Program-made: the position numbers and the translations under genes
Notes under the pieces: generated by a model
What the model was told of the DNA's origin: nothing
What the model saw: only the letters and a program-made list of their open reading frames with translations
Databases searched by the model: none
NCBI GenBank assembly: GCA_052118065.1
Contig: JBQKHY010000003.1
Coordinates: 62,001 to 126,000, forward strand
Length of the DNA: 64,000 nucleotides
Direction of reading: 5' to 3'
DNA from: Ruminococcoides sp052118065
GTDB lineage: Bacteria; Bacillota; Clostridia; Oscillospirales; Acutalibacteraceae
In this document: positions 23,472 through 33,080 of the stretch, one piece after another
Layout: every line of letters starts with the position of its first letter
Numbering within the stretch: position 1 is the first letter of the stretch

Positions 23472-24515
23472 ATGGCAAGTAAAAGAAAAGTAAAAGCCGG
23501 TAATGTTGTTATTGGTGGTGGAGAGAAGATTGCAATTCAATCTATGCTAAATGTACCGGCACATAATATTGAAGATAGTGTAAAACAAGCAAAATCCCTT
23601 GAAGAAGCAGGTTGTGATATTGTTAGAGCTGCCGTACCTGATATGGAAGCAGTAAAACTTATTTCAGCACTAAAGGAGAATATTTCTATTCCTGTTGTTG
23701 CCGATATTCATTTTAATTACAAAATTGCTCTTGAGTCAGTTGCAGCAGGTGTTGATAAGATCCGTATTAATCCAGGTAATATCGGTGATGATAGCAATGT
23801 TAAGGCAGTAGCTGATGCTTGTGCAAATAACGGAATTCCTATTAGAATCGGTGTGAATTCAGGTTCACTTGAAAAGTCAATTCTTGCAAAGTATGGTAGC
23901 CCTACACCACAAGCACTTTGTGACTCAGCACTATATCATGCATCACTTTTAGAGAAGTTTGACTTTAATAATATTGTTCTTTCAATGAAAAGTTCTTCAG
24001 TTAAGAATATGGTTGAGGCATATGAACTAGCATCTCAGCAATGTGATTATCCACTTCACCTAGGTGTAACTGAGGCAGGTACTGAGAGAATGGGTATTAT
24101 TAAGTCTGCTGCCGGTATTGGTGCATTACTGGTACAAGGTATTGGTGACACAATTCGTGTCAGTCTTACTGCAGACCCTGTAAAGGAGATTTATGCAGCT
24201 AAGGATATTCTAAAGTCACTTGATATGTATGATGGTGGCATTCAGTTTGTATCTTGTCCTACTTGTGGCAGAACAAAGATTGACTTAATAGCTCTTGCAA
24301 ATGAAGCACAAGAAAGACTTAAGGATTGCAAGAAGAATATTAAAGTTGCAATTATGGGTTGTATTGTTAATGGACCTGGTGAAGCAAGAGAAGCTGATAT
24401 TGGTATTGCCGGTGGTGATAAGGTTGGTCTTATCTTCAAAAAAGGTGAAATTATTTGCAAAGTACCGGAAGACCAACTACTTGACAGATTAGTAGAAGAA
24501 ATTGATAAATTGTAA
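23472..24515 (+). CDS. ispG: 4-hydroxy-3-methylbut-2-en-1-yl diphosphate synthase
   Basis: This 347-residue iron-sulphur enzyme of the MEP pathway converts MEcPP to HMBPP. It has the TIM barrel start (VVIGGGEKIAIQSMLNV), DIVRAAVPD, VADIHFNYKIAL, RINPGNIG, and the [4Fe-4S] cysteines in SCPTCGR and the GCIVNGPGEAREADIGIAGG block. The protein lacks the extra plant-type insert, which is normal in bacteria. It begins 4 nt after rseP and is followed by polC. Confidence 0.96.
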   Translation: MASKRKVKAGNVVIGGGEKIAIQSMLNVPAHNIEDSVKQAKSLEEAGCDIVRAAVPDMEAVKLISALKENISIPVVADIHFNYKIALESVAAGVDKIRINPGNIGDDSNVKAVADACANNGIPIRIGVNSGSLEKSILAKYGSPTPQALCDSALYHASLLEKFDFNNIVLSMKSSSVKNMVEAYELASQQCDYPLHLGVTEAGTERMGIIKSAAGIGALLVQGIGDTIRVSLTADPVKEIYAAKDILKSLDMYDGGIQFVSCPTCGRTKIDLIALANEAQERLKDCKKNIKVAIMGCIVNGPGEAREADIGIAGGDKVGLIFKKGEIICKVPEDQLLDRLVEEIDKL

Positions 24516-24532
24516 GAAATAGAGAAGTATAA

Positions 24533-27500
24533 ATGAGTTCAGTAAAAGAAATTTTTTCAGACTACATATGTGAGGATGTGCTAGACGAAAGTCTGGTACA
24601 TTCTCAAGTGGAAAATTTAAGAATAAATAAAGGTACAAGAACTTTGTCCTTCATAATTCATTGTGATAGGCTTTTTAGTGATACAGAACTTTCTGGCTTA
24701 AACAGTGAGTTGATGAATTCTAAACTTGCACTAAGCAAGGTAATTATTACACCAAAGTTTAATTCATCACTATTTTCTGCTGATTGTTTTGATGAGTTAC
24801 TTAATGAGTTGAGAAACAGAATTCCAACTCTTAATGGTACATTTAAAGATTGTGAAGTAACTTTTGAAAACAATTTGCTTAACATTACTATCAAGCATGG
24901 TGGTGGTGCATTATTAAAGGCAAAGAATTTTAAACATGAGTTGCAGAACCTTGTCCAAGAAAGATTTGGTTTACTAATTAAAGTAAATGTTGATGGTGTC
25001 CTAGAAATGGATGCCGAAAATGAATCTTATATTGAAGAACAGAAAACTGTTGAACAAACAACAGTAAGACAAGAAGTTCAACAAGTAGTTCAAACTTATG
25101 CAATTGAGGAAAAACGCCTTGAAGGAAATGCAGAAGAAAGACTACAGAATAAAGAGGGCTTTGTAGAAGTTAGAGAGGGTAAGTTCCTTTATCCTCAAGT
25201 TAACCTACAAAAGTGCAGACCTCTTTATGGTAGAACTATCAAGAAAGCACCTTCACCAATGAGTGATATTGCCTATGATACAGGCAAAATCACAGTTTGG
25301 GGTGATGTGTTTAGTGTTGAAAAGAAGGTTACTCGTTCAGGAGATAAAAACATTTTCAATATTCTATGTACCGACTACTCAGGTTCTGTAAATGTAAAAG
25401 TTTTTGGTGATATAGCATCAACAAAAGTCCTTGACCAAATTAAAAAAGGTCAAACAATTATTGCCGATGGTGATATAGAAAACGATAGATATGCAGGTGA
25501 ACTTGTACTAAATGCTCGTTCTATCGGTTTTACTGAAAAAATTGATGTAAAGGATAACGCTGACGAAAAGCGTGTAGAACTACATATGCATACCAATATG
25601 TCCGATATGGATGGTATTTCTTCAGCAAGTGATATTGTTAATCGTGCATATAAATGGGGACACAAAGCAGTTGCTATTACTGACCATGGTGTAGCACAGG
25701 CATTCCCAGAAGCTATGAATACAGCTGAAAAAATTAATAAAGACGAAAACAAAATCAAGGTTATTTATGGTTGTGAAGCCTATTTTGTTGATGACTTTGT
25801 TTCAGCAGTTAAAGGTACTCAGGATGAAAGTCTTGACGGTACATTTGTTTGTTTCGATATAGAAACAACAGGACTTTCTGCAAAAAAAGAAAAAATTACA
25901 GAAATCGGTGCAGTTAAAATCAAGAACGGTGTTGTAGTAGATACATTCGAAACATTTGTCAATCCTGAAAAACCAATTCCTGAAAAGATAGTTGAACTTA
26001 CAGGTATCAATGATGGTATGGTTAAGGATGCACCACTTGATGAAGAAGCAGTAAAAGACTTTCTAGAATTTGTAGATGGTGCAGTTGTAGTTGCTCATAA
26101 TGCACCATTTGATACATCATTTATTAGAGCAGTTTGTGATAGAATGGGTGTTGAATATAACCTTACTTCTATTGATACAGTTGCAATTTGTCGTTCAATT
26201 CTACCTGATATTAAGAATTGCAAACTTGATACAGTTGCTAAATATTTAAGACTAGGTAACTTTAATCACCATAGAGCAACTGATGATGCTGAAATTCTTT
26301 CAAGAATTTTCATTAGTCTATGCGATAGACTGGTGGATGACTATGCAGTTAAGTCAACTATGGATATTAACACTCACCTTAACGGTGCAGACCAAAAGAA
26401 ATTACCTGCTTATCATCAGATTATTCTTGTTAAGAATCAAGTTGGCTTAAAGAATTTATATAAACTTATTTCTTATGCTCATTTAAAGTATTTTTATAGA
26501 AAGCCTAGAATTCCTAAGTCAGAACTTATTAAACATAGAGAAGGCTTAATTATCGGTTCTGCTTGTGAAGCCGGTCAACTTTTTAGAGCAATTACTTCCG
26601 GTAAACCTTGGGCTGAACTTAAAGATATAGCATCATTCTATGATTACCTTGAAATTCAGCCTTTAGGTAACAATGAATTTATGATTAGAAACGGCAGTGC
26701 TACAAGAGAAGATTTAATCAAGTATAACAGAACTGTTGTAAGACTTGGTGAAGAACTTAATCTTCCTGTTGTTGCTACTTGTGATGTTCACTTCCTAGAC
26801 CCTCATGATAAAGATTATCGTAAGATTTTACAAGCATCAAAGGGTTTTGCTGATGCAGACCTACAAGCACCACTTTACTTTAGAACAACTAAAGAAATGC
26901 TAAAGGAATTTGATTATCTTGGTGAAGAAAAGGCATATGAAATTGTAGTTAAAAATACAAATGTAATTGCAGATATGTGTGATTATGTACGACCAATTCC
27001 ACCGGGAAATTTTCCTCCATTTATTGAAGGTGCTGAGGAACAACTTAATTCCATTACTTGGAAAAGAGCAAAGGAAAAGTACGGTGACCCATTACCTGAA
27101 ATAGTAAAAGCTAGACTTGATAAAGAGCTTAATTCTATCAATACATATGGTTTCTCTGTTCTATATATGACAGCTCAAAAGCTTGTTGCAGATAGTGAAG
27201 CCCATGGTTACTTGGTAGGCTCAAGAGGTTCTGTTGGTAGTTCCTTTGTTGCTACAATGTCAGGTATTTCAGAAGTTAATCCACTTGCTCCTCACTATGT
27301 ATGTAGTAAATGTAAGCACAGTGAATTTATTACAGATGGTAGTTATGGTTCAGGCTTTGATTTACCACCAAAGGATTGTCCTGAGTGTGGTACACCGATG
27401 GATAGAGACGGTCACGAAATTCCATTTGAAACATTCCTAGGATTTAAGGGTGACAAAGTCCCTGATATTGACCTTAACTTTAGTGGTGAGTATCAGAGTA

Positions 27501-28891
27501 AGTCCCATAGATATACAGAAGAACTTTTCGGTCACGATAATGTGTTTAAAGCCGGTACAATAGCAACAGTTGCTGATAAAACTGCTATTGGTTATGTAAA
27601 GAAATATGAAGAAGAAAAGGGCAGAGTATATAGTAAAACTGAGGAACTAAGACTTGCCAGTGGTTGTACAGGTATCAAAAGAACCACAGGTCAGCACCCG
27701 GGTGGTATGGTTGTTGTTCCTAAGGGTAAAGAAATTTATGATTTCTGTCCGGTACAACATCCGGCAAATGATATGAAGTCCGATAATGTTACTACTCACT
27801 TCGACTTCCATTCTATCCATGATACAATTTGTAAACTTGATGAACTTGGTCATGATTCTCCTACAGTTTATCACTACTTAGAAGAATTCACAGGTATTCC
27901 TGTTATGGAAGTATCAATGTCTGATCCGGATGTTTATTCATTGTTTACTTCACCAAAAGCACTAGGTGTTACACCTGAAGATATTGATTGTCAAACAGGT
28001 ACACTTAGCTTACCTGAGTGTGGTACTAACTTTACAAGACAGATGATGATTGATGCAAAACCAACTTGCTTTGCCGATCTTATGCAGATTGCAGGTCTAT
28101 CCCATGGTACTGATGTATGGCTGGGTAACGCACAGGAACTTATCAAGAATGGTACTTGTACAATTTCAGAAGTTATCGGTACTCGTGACAGTATTATGAC
28201 CTACTTAATGCACAAAGGTCTTGAACCTGGTATGGCATTTAAGATTATGGAAATTGTCCGTAAAGGTAATGCCACAAAGTTACTTACAGAAGAACATTTT
28301 GAGGCTATGCGTAGTCACAATGTTCCGGAATGGTACATTGATTCTTGTATGAAAATCAAGTATATGTTTCCTAAGGCTCATGCTGCTGCTTATATGATTT
28401 CTACTTTGCGTTATGGTTGGTATAAAGTGCATAAGCCACTTGCATATTATGCTGCTTACTTTACAGTTCGTGGTGAAGATTTTGATGGGGCAACTGTAAT
28501 GAAAGGCAGAGATGCAGTTAGAGAGAAGATGAAGATTATCAAGCAAAAGGGTAATGAAGCATCTGCTAAAGAACAAACAGAATTTTCTACTTTGGAAATT
28601 ATCAATGAAATGTTAGCAAGAGGTATTGAGTGCCTACCTGTTGATATTTACAAATCCGAAGCTAAGAAATTTATTATAGAAGATGGTAAGATTAGACTAC
28701 CGTTTATGTCACTTTCAGGCATAGGTGAAGCTGCTGCAATTTCTCTTGCTGAATGTGGCAAGAAAAATAAGTATCTTTCAATAGAGGAAATGATTATTAA
28801 AACTAAAGTTTCCAGAGCAGTTATTGAAACACTTAAAAATGTAGGTTGTCTAAACGATTTACCTGAAAGTTCACAAATGTCTTTGTTCTAA
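24533..28891 (+). CDS. polC: DNA polymerase III PolC, Gram-positive type
   Basis: This 1452-residue replicative polymerase has an N-terminal domain, an OB-fold (about 235-330), a PHP domain (HMHTNMSDMDG near 350) interrupted by the 3'-5' exonuclease (DIETTGLS near 440 through HRATDDAE near 580), a zinc motif (CSKCKH...CPECGTPMD near 922-955), and the palm with PDIDLNFSGEYQ (about 976). This order is diagnostic of PolC and of Firmicutes. It has its own proofreading, unlike DnaE. It follows ispG by 17 nt and ends with LPESSQMSLF, a beta-clamp-binding-like tail. Confidence 0.97.
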   Translation: MSSVKEIFSDYICEDVLDESLVHSQVENLRINKGTRTLSFIIHCDRLFSDTELSGLNSELMNSKLALSKVIITPKFNSSLFSADCFDELLNELRNRIPTLNGTFKDCEVTFENNLLNITIKHGGGALLKAKNFKHELQNLVQERFGLLIKVNVDGVLEMDAENESYIEEQKTVEQTTVRQEVQQVVQTYAIEEKRLEGNAEERLQNKEGFVEVREGKFLYPQVNLQKCRPLYGRTIKKAPSPMSDIAYDTGKITVWGDVFSVEKKVTRSGDKNIFNILCTDYSGSVNVKVFGDIASTKVLDQIKKGQTIIADGDIENDRYAGELVLNARSIGFTEKIDVKDNADEKRVELHMHTNMSDMDGISSASDIVNRAYKWGHKAVAITDHGVAQAFPEAMNTAEKINKDENKIKVIYGCEAYFVDDFVSAVKGTQDESLDGTFVCFDIETTGLSAKKEKITEIGAVKIKNGVVVDTFETFVNPEKPIPEKIVELTGINDGMVKDAPLDEEAVKDFLEFVDGAVVVAHNAPFDTSFIRAVCDRMGVEYNLTSIDTVAICRSILPDIKNCKLDTVAKYLRLGNFNHHRATDDAEILSRIFISLCDRLVDDYAVKSTMDINTHLNGADQKKLPAYHQIILVKNQVGLKNLYKLISYAHLKYFYRKPRIPKSELIKHREGLIIGSACEAGQLFRAITSGKPWAELKDIASFYDYLEIQPLGNNEFMIRNGSATREDLIKYNRTVVRLGEELNLPVVATCDVHFLDPHDKDYRKILQASKGFADADLQAPLYFRTTKEMLKEFDYLGEEKAYEIVVKNTNVIADMCDYVRPIPPGNFPPFIEGAEEQLNSITWKRAKEKYGDPLPEIVKARLDKELNSINTYGFSVLYMTAQKLVADSEAHGYLVGSRGSVGSSFVATMSGISEVNPLAPHYVCSKCKHSEFITDGSYGSGFDLPPKDCPECGTPMDRDGHEIPFETFLGFKGDKVPDIDLNFSGEYQSKSHRYTEELFGHDNVFKAGTIATVADKTAIGYVKKYEEEKGRVYSKTEELRLASGCTGIKRTTGQHPGGMVVVPKGKEIYDFCPVQHPANDMKSDNVTTHFDFHSIHDTICKLDELGHDSPTVYHYLEEFTGIPVMEVSMSDPDVYSLFTSPKALGVTPEDIDCQTGTLSLPECGTNFTRQMMIDAKPTCFADLMQIAGLSHGTDVWLGNAQELIKNGTCTISEVIGTRDSIMTYLMHKGLEPGMAFKIMEIVRKGNATKLLTEEHFEAMRSHNVPEWYIDSCMKIKYMFPKAHAAAYMISTLRYGWYKVHKPLAYYAAYFTVRGEDFDGATVMKGRDAVREKMKIIKQKGNEASAKEQTEFSTLEIINEMLARGIECLPVDIYKSEAKKFIIEDGKIRLPFMSLSGIGEAAAISLAECGKKNKYLSIEEMIIKTKVSRAVIETLKNVGCLNDLPESSQMSLF

Positions 28892-28901
28892 GGAGGAATA
28901 T

Positions 28902-30119
28902 ATGAAAGATAAACGACTAAAAAGAGGTATAATCCTAATAGCAGTTGCAGCTTTATTCTGCTTTTTGATTATGAATTTTAACAAAGCAGTAAGTATTATA
29001 TCTACAATTTTTACTGTATTAACACCATTTATGTATGGCTTTATTATTGCTTATATATTAAAGTTTCCATATAACTTCTTTTACGAAAAAGTCTATAAAG
29101 GCATAGGCAAGAAACATGAAAAATGTAAAGTAATGCGAAAACCACTTGCTATTATAACTACCTATGTAATAGCCATTTCTGTAATAGCTTTCTTAATGGT
29201 TATTATTATTCCTAGCTTGGTAGATAGCTTTGCAGAACTATCTAAAAATATTATTAACTACGGTAAACAGTTTGAACAGTGGGCTGCACAATTTATAGAT
29301 TGGGCAAATGCTACATTTGGTTTATCACTACAGATGGATAATGGTCTTGTTGACTTTATTAACAAGTTTACAAAGATGTTCTCAGGTGGTAATATTCTGG
29401 ATACTGTTAAGTCGCTGTTAAGCAGTATTTTCCCAGAAATCCTTTCTACTGCAAAGGTTGTTTCTTATGGTGTATATAACTGGATTATCGGTATTGTTGC
29501 ATCTATTTATTTTCTATCATCAAAGGAACTTATGTGTGGTCAAGTAAAGAAACTTACTATGGCTTATGCTCCTAAGAAATGGCAAAACAAGATTTTTGAA
29601 GTAACTCATATGTCAAATGAAGTATGTGGTAACTTTATTATTGGTCGTGTAATTGACTCTTTAATTATCGGTGTACTTTGCTATATTATTTTACTTATAT
29701 TCAACTTTGATTATGCTTTACTGATTGCAGTTGTAGTTGGTATTACAAATGTTATTCCATTCTTTGGACCATTCCTTGGTGCAATCCCTAGTGGCTTTAT
29801 TCTACTAATGATTAACCCAACAGAATGTTTCTGGTTTGTAATTATTATTGTTCTTTTACAGCAACTTGACGGTAATGTTATTGGTCCTAAGGTTATCGGT
29901 GACAAAATCGGTATCTCAGGTTTCTGGATTTTATTCAGCGTTATTGTAGGTAGTGGATTATTTGGTGTTGCCGGTATGCTAATGGGTATTCCTGCTTTCG
30001 TTGTAATTTATAACCTTCTTGGCAAAGATGTAAACAAGAAACTTCTTAGAAATAAAGAGTATATCTCTAAAGAGCCTTTAGATAAAAGCAAAAAGTCTGA
30101 GAAAGTTAAAGAAAATTAA
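28902..30119 (+). CDS. AI-2E family transporter-like membrane protein
   Basis: This 405-residue protein has the AI-2E/YtvI/PerM architecture: an N-terminal pair of helices, a helix near residue 80, a soluble stretch, then clustered C-terminal helices with the typical IGVTNVIPFFGPFLGAIPSG-like segment (here GITNVIPFFGPFLGAIPSG) and DGNVIGPKVIGDKIG. Family members have been linked to sodium/proton exchange or small-molecule export, with no firm substrate. The C-terminal tail is Lys/Ser/Glu-rich. AGGAGG lies before the ATG. It is 10 nt downstream of polC and is probably the last gene of that operon. Confidence 0.85.
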   Translation: MKDKRLKRGIILIAVAALFCFLIMNFNKAVSIISTIFTVLTPFMYGFIIAYILKFPYNFFYEKVYKGIGKKHEKCKVMRKPLAIITTYVIAISVIAFLMVIIIPSLVDSFAELSKNIINYGKQFEQWAAQFIDWANATFGLSLQMDNGLVDFINKFTKMFSGGNILDTVKSLLSSIFPEILSTAKVVSYGVYNWIIGIVASIYFLSSKELMCGQVKKLTMAYAPKKWQNKIFEVTHMSNEVCGNFIIGRVIDSLIIGVLCYIILLIFNFDYALLIAVVVGITNVIPFFGPFLGAIPSGFILLMINPTECFWFVIIIVLLQQLDGNVIGPKVIGDKIGISGFWILFSVIVGSGLFGVAGMLMGIPAFVVIYNLLGKDVNKKLLRNKEYISKEPLDKSKKSEKVKEN

Positions 30120-30122
30120 AGG

Positions 30123-30151
30123 TTGACAAAATTTCTTTAGCGTGTTAACAT
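30123..30151 (+). promoter_or_regulatory. Sigma-A promoter for the his operon
   Basis: Consensus TTGACA (30123-30128), 17 nt and TAACAT (30146-30151) lie 28 nt before the hisZ ATG. The -10 is covered by a candidate operator. Confidence 0.75.
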
Positions 30152-30166
30152 ATTAGCACACTAAAG
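30135..30166 (+). promoter_or_regulatory. Candidate operator at the his promoter
   Basis: CTTTAGCGTG (30135-30144) and CACACTAAAG (30157-30166) form an inverted repeat with one mismatch and a 12-nt centre. Each half holds a 12-mer of the form TTAG-N4-YTAA or TTAA (30137-30148 and 30153-30164). It spans the -10 and start site, so a bound repressor would block transcription. No T tail follows, so it is not a terminator. The regulator could be a TrpR-like HisR/YerC protein, but that is inference. Confidence 0.5.
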
Positions 30167-30179
30167 TATGAGGTAATTT

Positions 30180-31352
30180 ATGAGAAAGAATTTAATGATT
30201 ACACCGGAGGGTACAAAGGACTATTTGTTTGAAGAATGTATCACCTCTTGTGATGTACAGGAAAAGATTAAGAATTGTTTTGTAAATAGGGGCTACTCAA
30301 AGGTAGATACTCCTTGTATTGAATTTTATGATTTGTTTTCTTTGGAGGACTCAGGTTATCCACAAGAAGCAATGTTTAAGACTACCGATAATAAAGGCAG
30401 ACTAATGGTAATGCGTCCCGATTCAACATTACCGATTGCCAGAATGGCAGCAACTCGTCTAAAGAATTATGATTTGCCACTAAGATTATATTACGGTCAG
30501 TCTGTTTATCGTAACAATCCTACTTTGCGTGGTAGAAGTAATGAAATTATGCAGATGGGTGTTGAACTTATTGGTGCAACAGGTAAGAGGGCAGACCTTG
30601 AAATTCTAACTACTGCTATTGACTGTCTGTCAGCTAATGTTGATGATTTCCGTATTGAAATCGGTCATGCTGATGTTTTTAACGCATTAGTGAAAAGACT
30701 AAATGTAACTGATGAAACTGCCGAGGCTATTAGAGTAAGTATTGAAAGCAAGAATTATTCAGCCCTAAATACTATCCTTGATAAACTTCCTCAGAGTTCA
30801 GATGTTGAAGCTATCAGAAAGCTACCAAGACTTTTTGGTGGTGTTGAAGTAATTGATGAAGCTTTAAATCTATGTAATGATGAAAAGGCAGTTAAAGCAT
30901 TAAACTACCTAAAAGAACTATTTGAAGATTTATCAAAGCTTAACCTTGGTGACAAGATTATCATTGACCTTGGTATTGTTCAACAAACTAACTACTACAG
31001 TGGTATTGTTTTCACAGCTTTTGTAAACGGTATCGGTGATGAAGTTATTTCAGGTGGTAGATATGATAAACTAATGGAAAACTTTGATTTCCCTACAGGT
31101 GCTGCAGGTTTTGCAGTTAATGTAGATGACCTTGTTGAAATTAAGTTAAAAGATAGCAATAAAGATGAAGCACCTATTCCTGAAATTCTGGTTTGTGCAA
31201 AAGATGGCTTTGAAATTACTGCTATTGAAAAAACAAAAGAACTTGTTAATCAGGGCAAAAATGCAGTGTTTAGTGTTTTTGAAACAATCGAAGAAGCTAA
31301 ACAGTATGCAGACAAAACAGGAGTAAAGGAACTATTAGTTGTAGGTGAATGA
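30180..31352 (+). CDS. hisZ: ATP phosphoribosyltransferase regulatory subunit
   Basis: This 390-residue protein is a HisRS-like paralogue without tRNA charging function. It has class II synthetase motif 2-like RLYYGQSVYRNNPTLRGRSNEIMQMGVELIGA, LEILTTAIDCL and GGRYDKLMENFDFPTGAAGFA, but lacks the HisRS anticodon domain in full form. HisZ pairs with the short form of HisG in a hetero-octamer and carries histidine feedback control. GAGGT lies 6 nt before the ATG. It is coupled to hisG, whose short length confirms the assignment. Confidence 0.93.
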   Translation: MRKNLMITPEGTKDYLFEECITSCDVQEKIKNCFVNRGYSKVDTPCIEFYDLFSLEDSGYPQEAMFKTTDNKGRLMVMRPDSTLPIARMAATRLKNYDLPLRLYYGQSVYRNNPTLRGRSNEIMQMGVELIGATGKRADLEILTTAIDCLSANVDDFRIEIGHADVFNALVKRLNVTDETAEAIRVSIESKNYSALNTILDKLPQSSDVEAIRKLPRLFGGVEVIDEALNLCNDEKAVKALNYLKELFEDLSKLNLGDKIIIDLGIVQQTNYYSGIVFTAFVNGIGDEVISGGRYDKLMENFDFPTGAAGFAVNVDDLVEIKLKDSNKDEAPIPEILVCAKDGFEITAIEKTKELVNQGKNAVFSVFETIEEAKQYADKTGVKELLVVGE

Positions 31353-31353
31353 T

Positions 31354-31986
31354 ATGCAGCCATTAAGAATAGCCTTAACAAAAGGCAGACTTGAAAAAGA
31401 TACTATAAAATTATTTCAAAAGATAGGTTACAACTGTGATGCAGTTATCAACAAGGGCAGAAAGCTCATCCTTCCAATTGGTAACGGTGAAATCGAAGTT
31501 GTCCTAGCTAAAGCAGCCGATGTTATTACATATGTTGAAAATGGTGTTTGTGACCTTGGCGTTGTTGGCAAAGATACAATTCTTGAAAACGGTCATTGTT
31601 TCTATGAACTACTTGACCTAGGTTTTGGTAGATGTAAGTTTGCAGTAGCAACACAAAAGGGTAAAGACCTTTATGGTGGATACAAAGCACTAACAATTGC
31701 TACTAAGTATCCTAATGTTACAAGATCATTCTTTGAAGAAAAGAATATGGATGTTCGTGTAATCAAGATTGAAGGTTCTGTTGAACTTGGTCCACTTATC
31801 GGTTTAAGTGATGCAATTGTGGATATTGTTGAAACAGGTTCAACTTTGAAAGAAAACGGACTTGAAGTAGTTGAAGATGTTTGTCCAATTTCAGCAAGAC
31901 TAATTGCTAATGTTGCAAGTCTAAAACTACACAAAAAACAAATCGAAGAACTTGTTGATTTAATAAGTAAGGAGATTGATGCTTAA
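31354..31986 (+). CDS. hisG: ATP phosphoribosyltransferase, short form
   Basis: This 210-residue catalytic subunit of the first histidine step condenses ATP and PRPP. It shows RIALTKGRLEKDTIKLF, ADVITYVENGVCDLGVVGKD, a FATQKGK-like segment, IKIEGSVELGPLIGLSDAIVDIVETGSTLKENGL and the C-terminal ISARLIANVASLK. The short form lacks the regulatory ACT-like domain and needs HisZ. The start used is ATG 31354, preceded by AGGTGA at 5 nt; a GTG at 31345 overlaps that site. It starts one base after the hisZ stop and overlaps hisA as TAATG. Confidence 0.96.
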   Translation: MQPLRIALTKGRLEKDTIKLFQKIGYNCDAVINKGRKLILPIGNGEIEVVLAKAADVITYVENGVCDLGVVGKDTILENGHCFYELLDLGFGRCKFAVATQKGKDLYGGYKALTIATKYPNVTRSFFEEKNMDVRVIKIEGSVELGPLIGLSDAIVDIVETGSTLKENGLEVVEDVCPISARLIANVASLKLHKKQIEELVDLISKEIDA

Positions 31987-32702
31987 TGTATATTATTCCT
32001 GCTATTGATATTAAAGACGGTAACTGTGTTCGCCTACAAAAAGGTGACTATAATACAGTTAAAAAAGTTGCTGAAAACCCATATATTACTGCTAAGTCAT
32101 TTAAAGATGCCGGTGCAAGATATCTACATATGGTTGACCTTGATGGTGCAAAAGATGGTAAAATGCAAAACGCTGAATTGATTTGTGATATTGCAAAGTC
32201 TTGTGGTATGCTTGTTGATGTTGGTGGTGGTATTCGTGATTTAAAGGCTATTGAATTCTACCTAAATAACGGTGTTAACCAAGTTGTATTAGGTTCAGTT
32301 GCAGTTAAAAATCCTCAGATTGTTATTGATGCAGTTAAGAATTTTGGTGACAAAATTATTGTTGGTATTGATGCAATGGACGGTATGGTTAAGTCAGAGG
32401 GTTGGATTGACGGTAGTGATATTTACTACACAGAACTTGCCAAGAGAATGGAAGATGTTGGTGTAGAAAAGTTTATCTTTACCGATATTAACCGTGACGG
32501 TATGCTAACAGGTCCTAACCTTGTTCAGCTTGAAGTGTTAAGTAATTCTGTAAGTGCTGATATTGTAGCAAGTGGTGGTGTATCTGATTTAACAGATATT
32601 AAGGACTTAATGAGTCTAAATATTTTTGGTGCAATTTGTGGTAAGTCTATTTATGAAGGTACACTTAATTTACCAAAGGCTATTAAACTAACAAGAGGTT
32701 AA
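31986..32702 (+). CDS. hisA: ProFAR isomerase (1-(5-phosphoribosyl)-5-[(5-phosphoribosylamino)methylideneamino]imidazole-4-carboxamide isomerase)
   Basis: This 238-residue TIM-barrel enzyme shows PAIDIKDGNCVRLQKGDY with the catalytic Asp, HMVDLDGAKDG, DVGGGIRDL, GSVAVKNP, the second-half catalytic Asp in FTDINRDGMLTGPN, and ASGGVSDLTDI. It performs the Amadori-type rearrangement at step four of histidine synthesis. It has the usual duplicated half-barrel. It overlaps hisG by one base. The partner hisF and hisH are not in this window. Confidence 0.96.
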   Translation: MYIIPAIDIKDGNCVRLQKGDYNTVKKVAENPYITAKSFKDAGARYLHMVDLDGAKDGKMQNAELICDIAKSCGMLVDVGGGIRDLKAIEFYLNNGVNQVVLGSVAVKNPQIVIDAVKNFGDKIIVGIDAMDGMVKSEGWIDGSDIYYTELAKRMEDVGVEKFIFTDINRDGMLTGPNLVQLEVLSNSVSADIVASGGVSDLTDIKDLMSLNIFGAICGKSIYEGTLNLPKAIKLTRG

Positions 32703-32704
32703 TT

Positions 32705-33025
32705 ATGGAAAATAACTTAGATAAATATTTTGTCAAGTCAGACTTAATTCCTGCAGTAATCCAAGAGAAATCTACTGGTGAAGTCCTTATGGTTGCATGG
32801 ATGAACAAGGAGTCTATGGCTAAAACACTTGAAACAGGCTATACTTGGTTTTGGAGTAGAAGTCGTCAAGAACTATGGAATAAAGGTGCAACATCCGGTC
32901 ATCTTCAAAAGGTTGTTGAAATTTATTCTGATTGTGATGATGATACTTTATTAGTAACAGTAGAACAAACAGGTGCTGCTTGTCATACAGGTAACCATAG
33001 TTGTTTCTTTAAGAAAATTTATTAA
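32705..33025 (+). CDS. hisI: Phosphoribosyl-AMP cyclohydrolase
   Basis: This 106-residue zinc enzyme opens the adenine ring of phosphoribosyl-AMP. It shows MVAWMNKESMAKTLETGYTWFWSRSRQELWNKGATSGHLQKV, the Asp cluster SDCDDDTLL for metal, and the Cys ligands in TGAACHTGNHSCF. It is the stand-alone HisI domain; the HisE pyrophosphohydrolase often fused to it is absent and not present elsewhere in the window. It starts 2 nt after hisA and ends the cluster before a terminator. The operon therefore encodes only four of the histidine functions. Confidence 0.95.
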   Translation: MENNLDKYFVKSDLIPAVIQEKSTGEVLMVAWMNKESMAKTLETGYTWFWSRSRQELWNKGATSGHLQKVVEIYSDCDDDTLLVTVEQTGAACHTGNHSCFFKKIY

Positions 33026-33037
33026 TTTTAAATTATA

Positions 33038-33072
33038 AAACTGCTTTCTATTTATTTAGAAAGCAGTTTTTT
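33038..33072 (+). terminator. Terminator after hisI
   Basis: AAACTGCTTTCTA (33038-33050) pairs with TAGAAAGCAGTTT (33057-33069), followed by a T run. The 13-bp stem with six-base loop is a strong intrinsic terminator for the his operon. Confidence 0.9.
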
Positions 33073-33080
33073 CTCATAAA

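Noticed and set aside
25450..25758. Antisense open frame within polC
   Set aside because: No ribosome site or family resemblance; it lies within a firmly identified gene.
30120..30180. T-box or attenuator before hisZ
   Set aside because: Only 60 nt are available, there is no T-box sequence and no T run after the inverted repeat.
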